Source: Channallabes apus (lineage: Eukaryota; Chordata; Actinopteri; Siluriformes; Clariidae). Taken from it: DNA of 64,000 bases. The number at the start of each line of letters is the position of its first letter. Position 1 is the stretch's first letter. A program made the position numbers and the translations under genes. The stretch covers positions 2,363,641-2,427,640 of the forward strand of contig CM060109.1 of assembly GCA_030522415.1 (NCBI GenBank), in the 5' to 3' direction. The notes below the pieces were generated by a model. It was not told where the DNA came from and did not search any database. It was given only the letters and a program-made list of their open reading frames with translations. This document shows positions 11,212 to 22,930 of the stretch, piece by piece.

Positions 11212-11730
11212 TATACAAAATTTATAACATATATGCAAAGTAACATGCCATGTATTAATCACTGGTCAGTGTATTACTGTAAGTCATCAGTTTAGTTTTT
11301 AACTTATTTAAACTTCTTTTTGAAGATATCCCCAACAGCAGGTGTTTTCAGACCTTAATAACACACTTATTATACTCACATGTACAGTAGGATATTTGTA
11401 GATTTATTTTCCAAGGCATCCGAGTCCTACAGTTTCTCCATCATGCAGCTGTTTGTTTTTCTTGTTTTATTCACGCTCTGTTTCAGCTGTCTCTCTGATG
11501 TATTTCATAAATGATGATCTCTGTGCTGTTTTTATTTTATTTGCTTCTGTTTATCTCCTCATGATTAGATTTTACTCTGCAGCACTTTACTGTCCTATAA
11601 ATGGGCTGCAGACGTGAAGCTCACATGACACAATTTCTTTTTTTTTCCACTCCAGCTGTTGTATTTGGCTGCTTCAAACAAACAAACAAACAAACAATTA
11701 CAATAAGCAAATTGATTAACGAACAAATAA
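11212..11730. other. Unannotated stretch, no gene seen
   Basis: AT-rich DNA without recognisable features apart from an (AAAC)n run near 11677-11695. Confidence 0.3.
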
Positions 11731-12015
11731 ATATGGTGCATCCGGAAAGTATTCACGGCGCTTCACCTTTTCCACATTTTGTTATGTTACAGCCTCATTT
11801 CACAATGGATTAAATTCATAATTTTTTCTCAAAATTCTACAAACAATACCCAATAATAACAACATGAAAGAAGTTTGTTTGAAAGTTTTGCAAATTTATT
11901 AAAAATAAAAAATGAAAAAATCATATGCACAGTACATAAGTATACACACCCTTTGCCATGACACTCAAAATGAATCTCAGCTGCTTCCTGTTTCCACTGA
12001 ACATCCTTATACCAC
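11731..12015 (+). mobile_element. Truncated Tc1-like transposon end
   Basis: GTGCATCCGGAAAGTATTCA, CACATTTTGTTATGTTACAG and the following block up to GCTGCTTCCTGTTTCCACTG match the long terminal repeat and 5' region of a common fish Tc1-like family. The element stops before any transposase coding sequence. The right end runs into AT-rich sequence. Confidence 0.75.
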
Positions 12016-12181
12016 ATGCAGTAAATATAAAAACAAACAAACAAATAAATACGTATTTCAAATAAAAATATAAATGAATAAATATAAATAAACAAACAAT
12101 TTAAAGCAAACAATTACATGAATGAAATGATATTTAATAAATTGTTGTATAATTAAACACTAATAAATAATATAATAATAT

Positions 12182-12869
12182 TGTAGATGCGGTCATATTA
12201 TTTCACTAGTTTTGACGCGTAGCTTTGTCTTAAAGTTTCACTCACACGACAGAAGTCGTCTGTTGTCTTGTAGTTTATTTTGTCAGCATCAAAGAATCAA
12301 CACTTCATACAGTCGTCTTGAGTAAATCCACTGTGATTACAGACACCAGTTGCTGCATCTTGCAAATCTCTGACTTTTACAACAACCTGTTTGCTGTATC
12401 TTGTAAATTACAGTCTTAGCTTACGTATATAACAACACTCTTGTTGTATATATCCACTTACGGGAGCTTACGGTTACAACAACCTAGTTGCTGTATCTTA
12501 CATTCTTAGCTTACCGGGAGCTCTCGTTAGCTGACGGTTACAACAACCTAGTTGTTGTATCTTACATTTCCAGCTTACGTGCTTACGGTCAAAAGCTTGT
12601 GTTTCCGTAGCCTTCCGCATCTAGACTGAACTCTCTTTCATATGACAGTCACACAAATGCATGTAATAGTAGAATGACATCACAGACCAACTTACGATTG
12701 TCAACTTATGATGCATGACTAAGAAATATAAAGCTTATGGCTTATGTAACAAACTTAATGCTTAATGCTTTACTACTGAATAGAACAAGGTAGAACAAAT
12801 GAAATAACAGCAAATAAAATAAAATAAACACAACAACAAATTCATAGCAAGTGCGATATGGCACTTACA
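12182..12869 (-). mobile_element. Solo LTR, family A, copy 1
   Basis: The element begins TGTAGATGCGG and ends GCACTTACA on the plus strand. A perfect 5-bp duplication AATAT (12177-12181 and 12870-12874) flanks it. TG...CA ends with a 5-bp duplication define an LTR. No internal region is attached, so it is a solo LTR. An AATAAA-like signal on the minus strand sets the orientation. Sister copies lie at 28220-28851 and 40558-41170. Confidence 0.85.
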
Positions 12870-13114
12870 AATATTAAACATTAAGAAAGAAGGAACAAAA
12901 AGAAATCTAGCCCAAACTTAATTTACTCTTACATGTAAATGTAAACTCGTAACCCAAACAAGGATGATTTAAAAAAAAAATTATTAAGGTTCATTTTAAA
13001 TCAAATCTAAAGATTTTCACTTTTCTGCCACCTGAAAAAAAAACTCATTTTAACTGGATCAAAGCATAAAGGAGAAAAACATCAGCTAAAAAAGCAATTT
13101 CTCCATCATGACAT

Positions 13115-13135
13115 CTGTGTGTGTGTGTGTGTGTA

Positions 13136-13171
<36 letters not shown>
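13115..13171. repeat. (TG)n microsatellite
   Basis: TG repeat with one TATGTC interruption. Confidence 0.95.
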
Positions 13172-13172
<1 letters not shown>

Positions 13173-13248
13173 CCACAGGGGATGATAAGCTCCCAATCAG
13201 CAAGAAAGTTTAAATCCCCTCATTTAATCTTGTATGAGGAGCTGTTAT

Positions 13249-13292
13249 CACACACACACACGCACACACACACGCACACACACACACACACA
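13249..13292. repeat. (CA)n microsatellite
   Basis: CA repeat with CG interruptions. Confidence 0.95.
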
Positions 13293-14108
13293 AAGCCTTA
13301 CTGTTTGTCAGGGTGAAGTATGTTTAGTGTGTCTTCCTGATTAATATTCTGAAGGGGACTGATATGATGTCATAGGTCCAGCCAATCAGACACAGCCTCT
13401 CAGGCTCCGCCCACTACAGTGTGCTCTAACGAGAGGTCTAACCAAAGCTGTGATCCAACCTCACTGCAACAATGTCCTAATGTTCTTGGCCCGGTTTCTC
13501 GAAAGCTTCTTATCGCTAAGTAGCTCTTAAATTGTACCTTAACCGCCCTCTTAATATTATGGTGCATTTCCCGAAACGTTCTTACGCTAAGTATCTCTTA
13601 GCTAAGTCACACGTTCGTAAGGTTGGTCTGGACCAACCTTAACTCATACTTAGCGTAGTTTCAGCTCAAGACGCTACACTCTAAAAAATGATTCTGTGGC
13701 CTTGTAAATTTCACTGTAATAAACAGGTTATGTTACCTTAATAAAATCTCTAAAAGTCACATACATGATTGTTTGAGTTAGACAAATCAAAATAAATGCC
13801 TTAAAAAACTACTGTTCTGTTTGTCTTAAATTTACACTATAATTTAAGTTTATTTCACAAATAGAAATTAGTATTTGAGTAACTGAATTATATTTTTAAC
13901 AGGCACTTAATATTTTTGATACATTTCAATCAAAATATTTGGTAATGGAGTAATTAATGCTGATTAGTTTCAAGAACTACAATTATCACTCATTCAAACT
14001 CAATATTTTTTATATTTAACAAGAAAAAATTAAATAATTGAGTAAATTGCCCTGTGCAAGTGCTCATGGGAAATCTGGTGTAACATCAGAGACCAGAAGG
14101 CTGTGAGG

Positions 14109-14157
14109 ATGGACATGAAGCTCCTGGAACATTCTGGAACATTCCTTATAAATCCTG
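14109..14157 (+). pseudogene. Exon-like segment, possible first coding exon
   Basis: An ATG opens a short frame (MDMKLLEHSGTFLINP) that ends at a strong donor site, CTG/GTGAGT. No homology is recognised. It is included only because it forms a plausible series with the segments at 15209-15255 and 15921-16375 inside the same element. Confidence 0.25.
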
Positions 14158-15208
14158 GTGAGTAAACAGCTAACACAAGTTACTGAAATAATTCCTCTGT
14201 CTGTCTGTATAAACAACTTTATAGTGTGTAAGTTACTGTTCTGAATCCTGTCACAGCCGAGCTACAGAGCTAACGATAGCTAGCAACAGCTCAGTCCTGG
14301 TGTTCAGTGTCATTTTACTTGTTTGTTCCAACCACCGAACTGCTCAGGTAAAGCGGTGTTAATACAGACACTTAAAATCTGGTGTAAAAGGAGAGATTTA
14401 ACACCGAGCCGCGTGCGCGTGCATGTCCGGGTTTCTCGGTGTAACCGGCCGCGGTTGTGCCGCAATATTTGAATTTCTCCCGCCGAATGCGGTGATTTTG
14501 CGCAGCCAACCGTCACTGTGGCGATGATATAAAACTAGCGTGTTGAAATAATTACCGCGTGTGTACCGGGTCCACCTCACACACTGAACCGCGAGTCTGC
14601 TCGGGTCACTCCGACACTTTAAGGAGGAAACGCAGAACAAAGCAGATTTAAACAGCAGAAATGAGGTGCAGTGTCCGGACTCTGGTACTGTTTATAGACA
14701 CCTGGCAGTGTTTTATCCGTTACTGTATGTGAGTATTTATAACATGATTAAACACTGAGCAACAGGAAACGTAAATGCATCAGCCGTGAGTCCAGCAGCA
14801 GTAACACTGCAGAGAGCAACAGCTCTGAGTCCAGCACAGCTCCAGTCATGATTTACAGCACTACAGACAGGCAGTTTGATTAGCAGTATAATGGTGTATA
14901 GCTTTGTTTAAAACAATAGAACTTCAAACATTTTACTCAAGTTAAAGTCATAAGTACATGCCGTTCTAAACTTCTAATGTATTTGAAGTACAAAAGTACT
15001 ACAAGTACTTCACAAACATAACAGTGTACTTAAACATTATTAAAATGGCTGTTGATGAAATAAATCTTCTAAGTAAAAGTACATTTCTCTCAGAATTATA
15101 AATGGGAGAAATAATATTGAAGTGAAATATGTTATGTATGTTGTGATATGTAAGTATTTTTAAATCATTTTCGTGAAACGTTATATATTTTCAATATCTC
15201 TTTCACAG

Positions 15209-15255
15209 CACCAACACCACTAAAGAAGAGAAGTTGAATGGAGATAAAGCATGAG
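15209..15255 (+). pseudogene. Exon-like segment with acceptor and donor
   Basis: A TTTCACAG acceptor precedes 47 bases that end in GAG/GTAAAT. The segment is Lys/Glu-coding in one frame. It may be an internal exon of cargo carried by the TIR element. Confidence 0.25.
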
Positions 15256-15453
15256 GTAAATGTCAACTTTTTAAATGTTTCAGAAGTATTAAATGTGTAA
15301 GCATTGAATCCAAGATAGAAATTGAAACAAGGCTGGAAATATTTCACTTTACCTATTTTTAATCCAGAATATATTGAATCCACTAGAATATACAAGATTT
15401 TCCAGTAACTAAAGTAAAAAAATTATATAGTTGATTATATAATTTATACAAGG

Positions 15454-15842
15454 GACATTCAAGTCAAAGCGGGACTTTTAATTGTGCGGGCCAAGGGTAG
15501 CTCAGTGGTTAAGGCATTGGACTACAGTTCGGAAGATCCCAGGTTCAAACCCCACAACCACCAAGTTGCCACTGTTGGGCCCTTGACCCTCAACTGCTCA
15601 GATGTGTAATGAGATAAAAATGTAAGTCGCTAAATGTAACAGAACACACTTATTAGAGTAAAAACTCCCTTTATTTCTCTCTATATTTCGGTCTCTATAT
15701 ATGAGGTTGTGCATTGTTCTGCAAGAGCAAAACGCCTTTGGTGATCAAAGCAGTCTGTTTTTTGTAAAAGCATTCCACTGAAATGTTCACCGGAATTTTA
15801 CCAGCAATGGGCTCTGTAAAATTCCCACTTTGACTTGAACAC
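15454..15842 (+). mobile_element. Mariner-like MITE, copy 1, split by a SINE
   Basis: The left end ACATTCAAGTCAAAGCGGGA is matched at 15825-15842 by TCCCACTTTGACTTGAA. The sibling at 27375-27757 has the same start and reads straight through GTGCAGAATAACAGAACAC, whereas this copy carries a SINE at that point (about 15487-15640). Confidence 0.65.
15487..15640 (+). mobile_element. tRNA-derived SINE
   Basis: The A box (TAGCTCAGTGGTTAAGGCA) and the B box (GGTTCAAACCCC) have tRNA promoter spacing. They are followed by a CACTGTTGGGCCCTTGACC body and a GTAAGTCGC tail block common in fish SINEs. It interrupts the mariner-like MITE, so it is younger than that element. Confidence 0.8.
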
Positions 15843-15920
15843 CACTCATAGATCAATGTGATGATGTATATAGTAACAGTCACACTTGTACTTACTTGTA
15901 TACTATCATTCCTTTTTTAG

Positions 15921-16375
15921 GTGCCAGCTTATGGGATGGCGGTGTAAGCTCTGCACATGTGTTGCATCATCAAAAGGAATTTCGATCATTATCGAGTGAA
16001 GCATGGTACTGTTGATCAATGATATTCAGTGTCCTGTCTTCATTTAGACGGTCATTGCTTCTTTAAGACCTGAGAATGTCTGCACACACATTTGTATGGA
16101 TCCCACAGTTCGCAGGAAACTGAAGTGTGAAGGTCTGCAATCTTTCAGATGTAAAATATGACTGTGATTCTATTCTAATACAAAAGTCTAGTTTCCAAAT
16201 ATTAACTGTATAATGTTTGTGGCAGAAGTATTGTTTGTGAGACTGTTTAATAATGAGATCAATTCAGCTCATTGTTTATGATCTTGTTACATGTCATTTG
16301 CAAAGTAAACCAGATTGAGTTTAGACGTCATGTCTTGTCAAATTTGGCAAATAAATGTTTAATTAAAATGGTAAT
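15921..16375 (+). pseudogene. C2H2-like terminal exon remnant
   Basis: A CTTTTTTAG acceptor precedes a segment that reads WRCKLCTCV (Cys-x-x-Cys at 15943-15954), then, after a one-base shift, DHYRVKHG, a His-x4-His spacing. Cys and His pairs thus resemble a degenerate C2H2 finger. An AATAAA lies at 16350-16355. Stops and the shift make it a pseudogene. With 14109-14157 and 15209-15255 it suggests captured host gene sequence or a decayed element gene; the source is unknown. Confidence 0.35.
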
Positions 16376-17237
16376 GTGTGTATTGTGTCTTTGTTTATAA
16401 TTAGTTATGTCATTAGATACATTAACCTAAATTGAAAAAAAAACTTGATTAAAAGCTAAATATACAGTATTTAAAAAATAGTGTAAGGTATTAATTCTGT
16501 GATAGACGAGTATGAATTAAATTAATTTAAAATAAGTAAATGTAGCAATTTTCAGTTTCTTCTACCTTCCATTTCAATCATATCTACTCAATTATTTTAC
16601 TCATTTCCACTTAGGGTAACCTTGCATTAACTTATGATTTTCATTACATTTACTAAATTTTGTACATTATTGTACTTAAAAAAAGTTATTCAGGTCTACT
16701 TAATTTTTTTACTGACTTCATGAAGTATATTTTACAAGATTTTTTTAATTTTTAGATTGATATTGATATTTTTAAGTGTAAAAATGTTTCACCAAAAAAA
16801 TTGAGTACAGCACAGTTTTATTTTTTAGAGTGTAGTGGCCGCCACTGAGCAGCAGTCATTATAAACCAGCGGTGTATGCAAACACGTTATGGCACGTTAT
16901 CAAAGTCGTATTAATGATGGAATATACTGTAGGCCTGTTTATTAATTTTATTTTATTTGATATCCGAACTAATAGAGTGACTTTTAATTAGCCTATTTCA
17001 TAATGTGACTAATGCATTAAAATTGCCAATCACAATTAATGTTAAACAGGTGGCGAACAATTAGGCAGCGAGCGTGGTGTTGTGTTAAACTGAAGACGGC
17101 GCCATCCGCGGAGCCGTGTGGGTCATGTACATTTTTCCTTTAGACAAAACTTCAGCCCTTTTCATATTTTCCCTGGGGTCGTTATTTAAAAAAAAAAAAA
17201 AGGTTTTGTCTTCCAAAGCAACAGATTATGGAGCTTC

Positions 17238-17540
17238 TTGACCTGCTTAGACCTGCTTCGTACTTACACTCCCCGTCCGGATGTCCAGCTGCTCACTGCT
17301 TTTTGTTTAAAATATTGTGGCGTGGGCGGGGCGGCGGCTGACGACCTTAATGCCTTGCGGGGGTTCTCTATGTGTCCACCATGTTGGGGAAGGGTGTTTG
17401 GGTTAGTGGCTTCGGCCACGGGTCTGTTATGTGTGTGTGACCTGTTGAATGTGCTCTGGTTCATGCTAAGGTTGAATTGGATGAGGTTCTCGTGTGAATG
17501 TGCTGGTCATGCTATACAGTGCTGTGAGACTTATATATAA
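17238..17540 (+). other. Open frame of unknown meaning
   Basis: A 100-residue frame rich in Cys and Leu within the right part of the GGCCCGG-ended element. No domain, conserved motif or splice context was recognised. It may be chance. Confidence 0.12.
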
Positions 17541-17778
17541 AATACTCCCAGCCATTGAATTGGATAAAGCCATTGCATAAAGCTCACTTGTCTCTCCAAC
17601 ATCCTTTCCGGCGGTAAAACGCTATAATATGTTTCATTGATCATTAGCCATTATGCATAACTTTATGGGCTTTTATTTTAACACGTTTTATTTTAATGAA
17701 ATTTGATTTAGTTAAATGAGAAAATAACCTTGGGAGTTTCAAATCCCGCATCCATTCATTTTTCTGGGTGCTTGTAAT

Positions 17779-18268
17779 GCGTAATACCCCTATTCACTTA
17801 TGCGGTTTGACTCGCTGTGAGATGCGGTGTGTTATACCCCTGTCTCACCTGCGCGGGCTCGCGCAGTGGCCGTAAGTAGTGTTCATCATGATTCACCCCG
17901 AGTCTTTGCACTGTGATTCCATTTCCATCTTTCCGCGTGAAAAATTAAACGTTTAATTTTTTTGCTAGTCCTCGCGGAAACTTGCAGATCATGCAGAACG
18001 CGGAATGTTAAAGAAACGTTGCGGGCAGTCGCGGCAGCTCACGGAGATGAGTCAAGCCACACAGGAGAGATAGGGGTATTAGGCACCGTGATCCGCCTCG
18101 AGTGACCGCCCGACGGTCCAAAAAGGTCCGCGAGCTTCCGCATGTTGAACATGTTTAATTTTTTTGCGTGGTAAAATGGAAACGTAACCATGACGCCAAA
18201 ACTCGCACTGAATCATGATGAACCGCACTTACAGCCCCGCGTACAGTAGGTGAGATAGGGGGATTAAA
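17779..18268. repeat. Nested inverted repeats, probable MITE pair
   Basis: About 120 bp from 17832 (CCTGTCTCACC...GTTCATCATGATTCA...AAATTAAAC) recur inverted at about 18130-18262, with GGTGAGATAGGGGGATTAAA at the right end. A second inverted pair, TAATACCCCTATT at 17781 and GATAGGGGTATTA near 18070, overlaps it. Both look like foldback elements of one family. Confidence 0.5.
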
Positions 18269-18810
18269 CCTCCACTTTGTCATCTCATCGTATTCATTCC
18301 ATAAGTGCACTATACAACCCCAACAACTGACATACTTCACATTGTTTCTGAAGCTGGTGAAGTGTGTTATCAGCTGTTAGTCCATCAACTATGATTATAC
18401 ACCCGGTTCGTTTCACCGTCTGTAACACTACAGGTTACATGAAAATATTAGCGACAGTTTGGTGATTTAATTTATATATTTGTCTATTATGGCATGTTAT
18501 TGATAAGTTAACCCATGTTGAAATAATCGCTATTAAAATAATTTAGTGCAATGTTTAATTTGCATAGAAAGTGCTGTCTTTTGTCATGAAAAAGGAGTGA
18601 AAAATTGATTCTTGAGCCACCGATGTCCGCTAATTCAGGACCTTCACTGTAGACAGCGCCTTGTAACGTCGGATGTAAGAGGCAGCGACTTAAGAAGACT
18701 CCTAAGAGACAGTTCGAGAAATACACTTAGAAAAGTTATTACTTAACATAAAATATATCTTAAGAGTCTTCTTAGCACGAGAATAGTGTTCGTTATCGAG
18801 AAACCGGGCC

Positions 18811-19523
18811 CTTGATCATACAGAGCCATGTGATTCAATCAATCAATCAATTAAATAAATAATTAAATAAATAATTTAATACATTTTGGCATTTTTGTAA
18901 GGACAAAATTAATTGTTGATTTTTTTTACATTGTTTTGCTATTGTGTTTAAATGAATGGATGAATGAACAAATATACAGAAATAAATAACATTTTCTTTT
19001 ATTTTCCTTTTAATTTTTTTTTTGAGTTATACAGTAAAGATAAATGTGAGACACCTGGTCAGAATTTTTGTATTATTTCCTTAATTTTTACATCAAGCCA
19101 TGTGCAATATCAGGCAAAAATTGTATACACACACTTCAGGACATTTTTTTTAATGATTTTTATTATATACATATAATATACAAATAATAATAGACTATTA
19201 TCATAATATTATCATATATGAATTATATATTTAGTATTATATACAGCAATAAATTAAGTATTAAAATATTTATACCGTTTTTTATTTTCCTGAAGTGTGT
19301 AATTTTTTGGGCTGACTCTGTGTACAGTATATGAAACTTTATTATGTTTTTATTTTTGTTTCCAGTAAACAAAAGAAGCAAATTAGCTGAGTTTTCGCTC
19401 TGTACAACGGCATCTAAGACTGAGGGATGAAGAACTGTGAATCCTGGGATGGAGTGTACTCTCTCTGTATCCATCAGTGCAGATGTTGTACTTAGAGACT
19501 GTAAGAATAAAATGCAGAAAAAC
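18811..19523. other. AT-rich stretch, no gene seen
   Basis: Highly AT-rich. Short frames are Ile/Phe/Asn-rich and uninformative. Confidence 0.4.
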
Positions 19524-19632
19524 TATGGAACTCCAAAGTGTTCAAAATTAAATAAATAAATAGGACATTATGAAATAAATAACTCTATGAATAAATAAGA
19601 CACATATATGTATATGTATATACATATATATA
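19524..19632 (+). repeat. Outer part of left terminal inverted repeat
   Basis: This part pairs with 27045-27123. Rex3 copy A interrupts the arm here; the inner part resumes at 22931. Confidence 0.75.
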
Positions 19633-22600
19633 CCCTTCCTTGAACCACCAGCTTATCGTGGTGGAGGGGTTTTCATGTCCCAATGATCCTGGGAGCTATG
19701 TTGTCGGGGGCTTCATGCCCCCGGCAGGGTCACCCATGGCAATCTGGTCCTAGGTGAGGGAACAGACAAAGAGTGCTTCAAAAGACCTCTTATGACGAGT
19801 ACAACCATTGGAAAAAGTTTTCCCTCGCCCGGACGTGGGTCACCGGGGCCTCCCTCTGGAGCCAGGCCTGGAGGTGGGGCCCGATGGCGAGTGCCTGGTG
19901 GTCGGGCCTGCACCCATGGGGCCTGGCCGGGCACAACCCGAAGAGGCAACGTGGGTCCCCCTTCCCATGGGCTCACCACCTGTAGGAGGGGCCAAAGAGG
20001 TCGGGTGCAGTGTGAGCTGGACGGTGGCAGAGGACAGGGCCTTGGCGGTCTGATCCTCGGCTGCAGAAGCTGGCTCTAGGGACGTGGAATGTCACCTCTC
20101 AGGCGGGGAAGGAGCCTGAGCTAGTGTGTGAGGTTGAGAAGTTCCGGCTAGATATAGTTGGACTCACCTCGACGCACAGCTTGGACTCTGGAACCAGTCT
20201 CCTTGAGAGGGGCTGGACTCTCTTCTACTCTGGAGTTGCCACCGGTGAGAGGCGACGAGCAGGTGTGGGCATACTTATTGCCCCCCGGCTCGGGGCCTGT
20301 ACATTGGGGTTCACTGCAGTGGACGAGAGGGTGGCCTCCCTCCGCCTTCGGGTGGGGGGACGGATCCTTACTGTTGTTTGCGCTTATGCGCCGAACAGCA
20401 GGTTGGAGTACCCGCCCTTTTTGGGGTCTCTGGAGGGGGCGCTAGAGAGGACCTCCTGGGGACTCCATCGTTCTGTTGGGAGACTTCAATGCTCATGTGG
20501 GCAATGACAGTGAGACCTGGAAGGGTGTGATTGGGATGAACGGCCCCCCCGATCTGAACCAGAGCTCTGTTTTGTTATTGGACTTCTGTGCTCGTCACGG
20601 ATTGTTTATAACGAACACCATGTTCAGGCATAAGGGTGTCCATATGTGCACCTGGCACCAGGACACCCTAGGCCGCAGTTCCATGATCGACTTTGTGGTC
20701 GTATCGTCGGACTTGCGGCCACATGTCTTGGACACTCGGGTGAAGAGAGGGGCGGAGCTGTCAACTGATCACCACCTGGTGGTGAGTTGGCTTCGTTGGC
20801 GGGGTAGGATGCCGGTCAGGCCTGGTAGACCCAAACGTATTGTGAGGGTCTGCTGGGAGTCCCCTGTCAGGACAAGCTTCAACTCCCACCTCCGGCAAAG
20901 CTTCAACCACGTCCTGGGGACCGAATGGACTATGTTCCGCTCCTCCATTGTCGAGGCGGCCGACCGGAGCTGTGGCCGTAAGGTGGTCGGTGCCTGTCGC
21001 GGTGGCAACCCAAGAACCCGTTGGTGGACACCGGCGGTGAGGTATGCCATCAAGCTGAAGAAGGAGTCTTACCGGGCCTTTTTGGCTGGTGGCACTCCGG
21101 AGGCAGCTGATAGGTACCGGCAGGCCAAGCGGAATGCAGCTTCGGTGGTTGCTGTGGCAAAAACCCGGGTGTGGGAGGAGTTTGGGGAGGCCATGGAGAA
21201 TGACTTCCAGACGGCTTCGAAGAAATTCTGGTCCACCATCCGGCATCTCAGGAGGGGCAAGCAGTGCACGGTCAACACAGTGTATAGTGGGGATGGTGCG
21301 CTGCTGACCTCGACTCGGGACATTGTGGGTCGGTGGGGGGAGACCTCCTTAATTCCACCAACATGCCTTCCGATGAGGAAGCAGAGTCTGGGGACATAGA
21401 GGTGGACTCTTCCATCTCTGGGGCCAAGGTCGCTGAGGTGATCAAAAAGATCCGGGGTGGCGGGGCCCCGGGGGTGGATGAGATCCGCCCGGAGTTCCTC
21501 AAGGCTCTGGATGTTGTAGGGCTGTCATGGTTGACACATGGACATCGGGGACAGTGCCTCTGGACTGGCAAACTGGGGTGGTGGTCCCCCTCTTCAAGAA
21601 GGGGGACCGGAGTGTGTGTTCCAACTACAGAGGGATCACACTCCTCAGCCTCCCCGGGAAAGTCTATTCAGGGGTCCTGGAAAGGAGGGTCCGTCGGATA
21701 GTCGAACCTCGGATTCAGGAGGAGCAGTATGGTTTTCGTCCAGGTCGCGGAACAGTGGACCAGCTCTACACCCTTAGCAGGGTCCTGGAGGGGGCATGGG
21801 AGTTTGCCCAACCAGTCTACATGTGCTTTGTGGATTTGGAGAAGGCATTCGACCGTGTCCCTCGGGGAGTCCTGTGGGGGGTACTCCGGGAGTATGGGAT
21901 ATCGGATTCCCTGTTAAGGGCTGTACGACCGGTGTCGGAGCTTGGTCCGCATTGCCGGTAGTAAGTCGGACCTGTTTCCGGTGAGAGTAGGACTCCGACA
22001 GGGCTGCCGTTTGTCACCGATCCTGTTCATAATTTTTATGGACAGGATTTCTAGGCGCAGCCAGGTCATTGAGGGGGTACAGTTTGGTGGGCTCAGGATT
22101 GGGTCACTGCTTTTTGCAGATGGCGTTGTTCTGTTGGCCTCATCATCCTGCGACCTACAGCTCTCACTGGATCGGTTCGCAGCCGAGTGTGAAGCGGCTG
22201 GGATGAGAATCAGCACCTCCAAATCTGAGGCCATGGTCCTCAGCCGGAAAAGGGTGGAGTGCCCTCTCAGGGTTGGGAGTGAGATCCTGCCCCAAGTGGA
22301 GGAGTTTAAGTATCTCGGGGTCTTGTTCACGAGTGAGGGTAAAATGGAGCGGGAGATCGACAGGCGGATCGGGGCAGCGTCTGCAGTGATGCAGGCTCTG
22401 CATCGGTCCGTCGTGGTGAAGAAGGAGCTGAGCCAAACGGCAAAGCTCTCAATTTACCGGTCGATCTACGTTCCTACCCTCACCTATGGTCATGAGCTGT
22501 GGGTAGTGACCGAAAGAACAAGATCGCGAGTACAAGTGGCCGAAACGAGTTTCCTCCGCAGGGTGTCTGGGCTCTCCCTTAGAGATAGGGTGAGAAGCTC

Positions 22601-22930
22601 AGTCATCCGGGAGGGGCTCAGAGTAGAGCCGCTGCTCCTCCGCATCGAGAGGAGCCAGATGAGGTGGCTTGGGCATCTATTTAGGATGCCCCTGGATGCC
22701 TCCCTTGTGAGGTGTTCCGGACACGCCCCACCGGAAAGAGACCCCGGGGAAGACCCAGGACACGCTGGAGGGACTATGTCTCTCGGCTGGCCTGGGAACG
22801 CCTTGGGATCCCCCCGGAAGAGCTGGAAGAAGTGGCCAGGGAGAGGGAAGTCTGGGCATCCCTGCTGAAGCTGCTGACCCCGCGACCCGACCTTGGATAA
22901 GAGGAATAAAATGGATGGATGGATGGATGG
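19633..22930 (+). mobile_element. Rex3 (RTE clade) LINE, copy A, nearly full length
   Basis: The copy starts CCTTCCTTGAACCACCAGC, the same 5' end as copy B, and ends in GGATGGATGGATGG, the GATG-repeat tail typical of Rex3. Imperfect 11-bp duplications (ACATATATATA at 19622-19632; ACATATATGTA from 22931) flank it. It inserted in the left inverted repeat of the 19.5-27.1-kb element. It is older than copy B, with more frameshifts. Confidence 0.88.
20070..22900 (+). pseudogene. Rex3 endonuclease-reverse transcriptase, copy A
   Basis: The intact protein would nick target DNA and reverse-transcribe LINE RNA. From the start it shows LGTWNVTS and [10 protein letters not shown] (AP-endonuclease), TDHHLVVSW (endonuclease end), an Arg/Lys-rich linker, FRPGRGTVDQL, VDLEKAFDRVP, GLRQGC and a C-terminal WLGHLFRMP region ending RPDLG. 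It is broken: frame changes occur near 20450, 21340, 21530 and 21930. The catalytic FADD motif is FADG here (GGC at 22122-22124), so the polymerase site would be dead even if frames were intact. Confidence 0.88.

Larger units (their letters stand above)
12870..13487. other. Unannotated stretch with paired microsatellites
   Basis: (TG)n at 13115-13171 is followed 78 bp later by (CA)n at 13249-13292, which could pair with it. No gene was recognised. Confidence 0.5.
13677..16832 (+). mobile_element. TIR element with CACTCTAAAAAAT ends and exon-like cargo
   Basis: CACTCTAAAAAAT at 13677 is answered by ATTTTTTAGAGTG ending at 16832. TA dinucleotides at 13675-13676 and 16833-16834 fit a 2-bp duplication. 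The 3,156-bp interior has no transposase but has several segments bounded by good splice signals (14109-14157, 15209-15255, 15921-16375). It lies inside the 13488-18810 element. The superfamily is uncertain. Confidence 0.6.
13488..18810. mobile_element. Probable 5.3-kb TIR element with GGCCCGG ends
   Basis: The left end GGCCCGGTTTCTCGA is matched by its reverse complement at 18796-18810. The next 100 bp on each side differ but share CTAAG/TCTTA motifs. CTT at 13485-13487 and 18811-18813 would be a 3-bp target duplication, as in PIF/Harbinger-like elements. No transposase frame was recognised. Much of the interior is a second element (13677-16832). The assignment rests on the termini alone. 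Confidence 0.55.

Noticed and set aside
13119..13316. Frames encoding Val-Cys or Thr-His runs
   Set aside because: Translations of TG/CA microsatellites; the same applies at 3903-4193, 42042-42224, 48083-48268, 50146-50416, 56824-57009, 58387-58779 and 59598-59855.
17238..17540. 100-codon protein gene
   Set aside because: No motif, no splice or start context, and it overlaps a comparable antisense frame; probably chance in a GC-richer patch.
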